Shown: positions 5,641-6,017 of the stretch, one piece after another
Numbering within the stretch: the stretch's first letter is position 1
How the letters are laid out: the number at the start of each line of letters is the position of its first letter
Origin: an uncultured Selenomonadaceae bacterium
GTDB taxonomy: Bacteria > Bacillota > Negativicutes > Selenomonadales > Selenomonadaceae
Direction: 5' to 3'
DNA: 6,017 nucleotides
NCBI GenBank assembly: GCA_905233325.1
Contig: CAJODU010000098.1
Span: 6,630 to 12,646, forward strand
The notes under the pieces: model-generated
What the model saw: only the letters and a program-made list of their open reading frames with translations
What the model was told of the DNA's origin: nothing
Database searches by the model: none
Position numbers and translations under genes: made by a program

Positions 5641-6017
5641 ATGAATAAGATAAAATTGATTAATAAGCTGAAGTTGCGAAAATATCGTGATGAATTAAAT
5701 CTGTTTATAGTCGAAGGTGACAAGCTCATTGAAGAGATACCAAAGAACTTGATAGAGTTCATTGTGACGGTTGACGAGATTGGCGAGCGTGAATTTAAAA
5801 AACTTTCAGAGCTGACCACTCCTCAATCTGCAATAGCCGTCTGTCGCAAGCCTTCCTTCACCTCGGCAAGTGCTGATTCTAAATTGACAGTGGCATTGGA
5901 CAGAATTCAAGAGCCAAATAATGTCGGAGCGATCTTGAGGACAACGGCGGCGGCAGGAATCAAAGACGTTATTATCCTTGAAGGGACTGCCGACCCGTTC
6001 AGTCCCAAGTCAATCCG
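5641..6017 (+). CDS. SpoU/TrmH-family RNA 2'-O-methyltransferase, 3' end cut by the window
   Basis: The first 125 codons are present and the frame is open to the window edge. The N-terminal part (residues about 1-80: KLRKYRDELNLFIVEGDKLIEE) matches the small substrate-binding domain that precedes the catalytic domain in this family. Motif 1, DRIQEPNNVGAILRTTAAAG (about 87-106), carries the conserved Asn and the catalytic-type Arg100 of SpoU enzymes, and DPFSPKSIR near the edge is also typical of the family. Such SPOUT-fold enzymes use S-adenosylmethionine to methylate a ribose 2'-OH in 23S rRNA or tRNA; the target cannot be told from this fragment, so no symbol is given. The ATG at 5641 has AGGA (5630-5633) seven bases upstream. 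The gene follows nrdG after 58 bases on the same strand, with no clear terminator between them, so cotranscription is possible. Confidence 0.92.
   Translation, partial: MNKIKLINKLKLRKYRDELNLFIVEGDKLIEEIPKNLIEFIVTVDEIGEREFKKLSELTTPQSAIAVCRKPSFTSASADSKLTVALDRIQEPNNVGAILRTTAAAGIKDVIILEGTADPFSPKSI

Noticed and set aside
1..6017. CRISPR array, tRNA or rRNA genes, toxin-antitoxin pair or defence system
   Set aside because: No regularly spaced repeats, cloverleaf or rRNA sequence, and no gene pair with such features was seen; apart from the IS end the window is ordinary chromosomal genes.

Overview
The window looks like chromosomal DNA of a low- to mid-GC anaerobic bacterium of the Firmicutes type. 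The support is strong AGGAG/GAGGTGA ribosome binding sites, several GTG starts, sigma-70-type promoters with 17-bp spacers, a Thermus/Firmicutes-type PyrE, a RecN, and an oxygen-sensitive anaerobic ribonucleotide reductase activase. A Negativicutes (Selenomonas-like) origin is my guess; nothing in the window proves it.

Layout. Bases 1-124 are the right end of an IS200/IS605-family element. They hold the last codons of a probable tnpB reading rightward, an imperfect hairpin with GAAT at its foot, and a TCAA cleavage-type site. A short AT-rich stretch and a rho-independent terminator (172-211) separate this from argG, which lies on the minus strand (246-1457) with its own promoter. The intergenic region 1458-1626 carries two back-to-back promoters, one for argG and one for a rightward gene cluster. 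That cluster is tightly spaced: a 92-residue protein of unknown function, a 233-residue exported Gly-rich membrane protein, pyrE and recN, with gaps of 30, 25 and 21 bases. After recN, a 94-base leader with a possible promoter and a hairpin precedes nrdG, and the window ends inside a SpoU/TrmH-family RNA methyltransferase gene.

How the genes relate. argG (arginine synthesis) and pyrE (UMP synthesis) are biosynthetic. recN is DNA repair, nrdG supports anaerobic dNTP supply, and the methyltransferase modifies RNA. They do not form one pathway; the rightward genes look like a housekeeping cluster joined by transcription rather than by function. The usual partners argH, nrdD and the other pyr genes are absent from this window.

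The most interesting items are the IS200/IS605 right end, which allows a prediction of the omega-RNA guide; the Tim44-like Gly-rich membrane protein that lacks a Tim44 domain; and the nrdG leader, where a hairpin separates a strong Shine-Dalgarno sequence from the likely start codon. I do not see a clearly new multi-gene system.
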